This document shows, one piece after another, positions 31,563 to 33,350 of a DNA stretch of 33,350 nucleotides. The notes under the pieces were generated by a model. That model saw only the letters and a program-made list of their open reading frames with translations, did no database searches and was not told where the DNA came from. The stretch comes from Clostridiales bacterium. GTDB lineage: Bacteria; Bacillota; Clostridia; Christensenellales; CAG-138. A program made the translations under genes and the position numbers. Within the stretch, counting starts at the first letter, position 1. Each line of letters starts with the position of its first letter. Where the stretch lies: positions 1 through 33,350 of the forward strand of contig DUPG01000018.1 of assembly GCA_012838425.1 (NCBI GenBank), in the 5' to 3' direction.

Positions 31563-33350
31563 ATGAAGCGAAATCACTCGTACAAAAAAGCTTTTACAAT
31601 CGTAGAGCTGATTATCGTTATTGCCGTTATAGGTATTTTAGCGGCGATATTGATACCTACATTCAGCAATATGATTGCGAGAGCTAACGCAAAAGCGGCA
31701 TTAGCCGACGCGCGCAGTACGCTAACATCGTATCTGTCCGAAAACCTGTCGATAATCGATGGGGAGATCGCCGCAAGCATTGTAATATTTGTTTACAAGG
31801 CTAAGGCATACTATGTTTTCGGATATTCGAACACAGGTCCTGATATGGGCAAGCTGATGCAATCCGGAGGCAACCCGTATCATTATGACGATCTGGCAGC
31901 ACTTATTGAAGACTACAACTGTACAGATGATAGTATTATAGGCACACCTGAGGAGGAGCAATACGCATTCTATCTCAGAACTGAGCCCTCAGGCACAGGC
32001 ACCGTAAAAGGTGTCAAGTCCACTAAGAGCATGGATGACATCAATAATACATATGTAAACATTACTGACAAGATTGGCGATGTACCGGATACCTCGGAGG
32101 TATTTGACGGCTTCCTTATTGGCATGATTGTTGATGCTAACCAGATAAATCCGGGCGGCAGCGGCACACATCCCGGCGATAACCCCGGCGGCGGAAAGCC
32201 AAAACTGATTGTTACATTTGATCCCGGTGTTGATGACGGCTCCGTAACAGGCATGCCCGACCCGCTTCAGATTGAGGTTGAAAAGAACGTGCCCTTTGAG
32301 CTTCCTGCTGCACCTACAAGAGAAGGCTACGACTTTGCTGGCTGGAGCGCACCTGAAATTGGCGGCGTTGTAGGGCCTACACAGTTTGTTTCAGTTTCAT
32401 CAAGCTGTACGATTACCGCTACATGGGAAGAAAAAGTAGAAATCACGATTACTTTTGACCCGGCTGGCGGTACTTTCGAACCTGCTGAAGGCTATTCCTT
32501 CACCGGAAACACGATTAAAGTCTTTACAAGCGACAACTTGACCAACTTGATACTTTATTCAAGAGCAACACGCGCTAACAAGAATTTCTTAGGCTGGCTC
32601 GATGAAGAATCAAGTATACTATACGACGATTCATATACAGGTTCAATTCATTTAGTAAAGAACACAACACTTAAAGCACAATGGGAAGACATACTATACA
32701 GCCTGACATACGACCTTAACGGCGGTACAGGTATGGGCACAAACGGCGGCAGCTACCCCATAGGTACCGAAATAGTATTGACCCAAGCTCCCACACTTGA
32801 AGGCAAGATATTCGGCGGCTGGGAGTGGGAAGGCTTTACATATTATAAGGACGGCACATTCACAATGCCCGGCTATGATGTAACGCTTGTAGCACAATGG
32901 CTTGACTCTTACACAGTTACATATAACGCAGGCGAAGGCACAGGCACACCTCCCACACAGGAACCCGTGCTCCCCGACACTGAGATTACTATTGAGCCCG
33001 CTACCGGCTTATCAAGAACAGTTGACGGAGAAGAATGGGTATTCGCAGGTTGGGTATGCAACGTTGACGGTCAAACATACCAGCCCGGTGAAAAATACAC
33101 TGTAGTAGCCAATACAACCTTCACAGCTAACTTTGTTCCCCCGGTATATTACGTAACATACGAGGGTGAAAACGCTCCTACAGATACAAAGGGCTATGCA
33201 GAGGACGCAACGGTAACAGTTCTTAACGTAACCGCTCCGAGAGACGGCTATACCTTCTTAGGTTGGTACGCAGCGCAGAACGGACAGATGTATCAGCCCG
33301 ACGATACTTTCAAAATGCCTAAGGGCGGTATAACACTTGAGGCGCAATGG
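31563..33350 (+). CDS. Prepilin-leader surface protein with InlB-type repeats (partial, runs off the right edge)
   Basis: The frame is open for 596 codons to the window edge with no stop, so the C-terminus is missing. The basic leader MKRNHSYKKA precedes FTIVELIIVIAVIGILAAIL, a type IV prepilin N-terminus with Glu at mature position 5. The pilin-like domain (to about 195) is colinear with that of the protein at 14609; I count 86 identities over residues 11-140 without a gap. A Gly/Pro linker (196-212) leads to five InlB B-repeat/Flg_new units (about 214-290, 291-375, 378-448, 449-526, 528-596). Each has a W-containing core (YDFAGW, NFLGWL, IFGGWE, VFAGWV, YTFLGWY) and most end in AxW or AxF. 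The start follows AGAAGGGAG. It is probably a pilus-linked adhesin; the missing part may carry GLUG repeats like its paralogue. Confidence 0.87.
   Translation, partial: MKRNHSYKKAFTIVELIIVIAVIGILAAILIPTFSNMIARANAKAALADARSTLTSYLSENLSIIDGEIAASIVIFVYKAKAYYVFGYSNTGPDMGKLMQSGGNPYHYDDLAALIEDYNCTDDSIIGTPEEEQYAFYLRTEPSGTGTVKGVKSTKSMDDINNTYVNITDKIGDVPDTSEVFDGFLIGMIVDANQINPGGSGTHPGDNPGGGKPKLIVTFDPGVDDGSVTGMPDPLQIEVEKNVPFELPAAPTREGYDFAGWSAPEIGGVVGPTQFVSVSSSCTITATWEEKVEITITFDPAGGTFEPAEGYSFTGNTIKVFTSDNLTNLILYSRATRANKNFLGWLDEESSILYDDSYTGSIHLVKNTTLKAQWEDILYSLTYDLNGGTGMGTNGGSYPIGTEIVLTQAPTLEGKIFGGWEWEGFTYYKDGTFTMPGYDVTLVAQWLDSYTVTYNAGEGTGTPPTQEPVLPDTEITIEPATGLSRTVDGEEWVFAGWVCNVDGQTYQPGEKYTVVANTTFTANFVPPVYYVTYEGENAPTDTKGYAEDATVTVLNVTAPRDGYTFLGWYAAQNGQMYQPDDTFKMPKGGITLEAQW

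Overview
The window looks like chromosomal DNA from an anaerobic, probably spore-forming member of the Bacillota (class Clostridia). The evidence is the gene set (YunB, a SpoIID-domain protein, a CwlD-like amidase, DacF-like carboxypeptidase, RqcP, the YloU/FakA pair, long-form HPF, DUF4349 and DUF5665 proteins), strong purine-rich ribosome-binding sites, frequent TTG/GTG starts, and an ADP-forming acyl-CoA synthetase beside an indolepyruvate oxidoreductase subunit, which suggests amino-acid fermentation. The species cannot be named from sequence alone. No rRNA, tRNA, CRISPR array, insertion sequence or phage gene was found.

Layout. 1-327 is the decayed C-terminal end of a surface protein. 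476-1309 is a membrane-anchored cell-wall amidase. 1442-9220 is a leftward cluster: SpoIID-SH3 protein, ispE, ilvE, a CARDB-like membrane-anchored protein and murC. 9402-10806 runs rightward with yunB and hpf. 10962-14355 runs leftward: rpsU, a parvulin-type foldase lipoprotein, and an rqcP-ispD-ispF operon. 14609-18934 holds a 1056-residue protein with a type IV prepilin leader followed by InlB-type and GLUG-type repeats, then pilT. 18978-24742 is mixed: tspO, asp23/yloU-fakA, a DUF5665 protein, a lipid kinase plus PAP2 phosphatase, and a DUF4349 lipoprotein. 24828-31001 is a leftward series: dacF-like gene, iorB, ADP-forming acyl-CoA synthetase, asnS, udk. 31563 to the right edge is the start of a second prepilin-headed repeat protein that continues beyond the window.

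The most unusual content is the family of prepilin-headed surface proteins. Two members (14609 and 31563) share a closely related N-terminal pilin-like domain of about 195 residues, then carry different numbers of InlB-type beta-grasp repeats. The remnant at 1-327 resembles the C-terminal tail of the first member. One member lies directly upstream of pilT. A reasonable hypothesis is a set of large adhesins made as minor pilins, displayed by a type IV pilus or pseudopilus whose other parts (PilB, PilC, PilM-O, PilD, major pilin) are encoded elsewhere.

The other genes are mostly housekeeping: the MEP isoprenoid pathway (ispD, ispE, ispF), peptidoglycan synthesis and remodelling (murC, amidase, carboxypeptidase), lipid metabolism (fakA, lipid kinase, PAP2), and translation (hpf, rpsU, rqcP, asnS). 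Promoters and terminators are listed where the sequence gives clear hexamers or hairpins; all are predictions from sequence alone.
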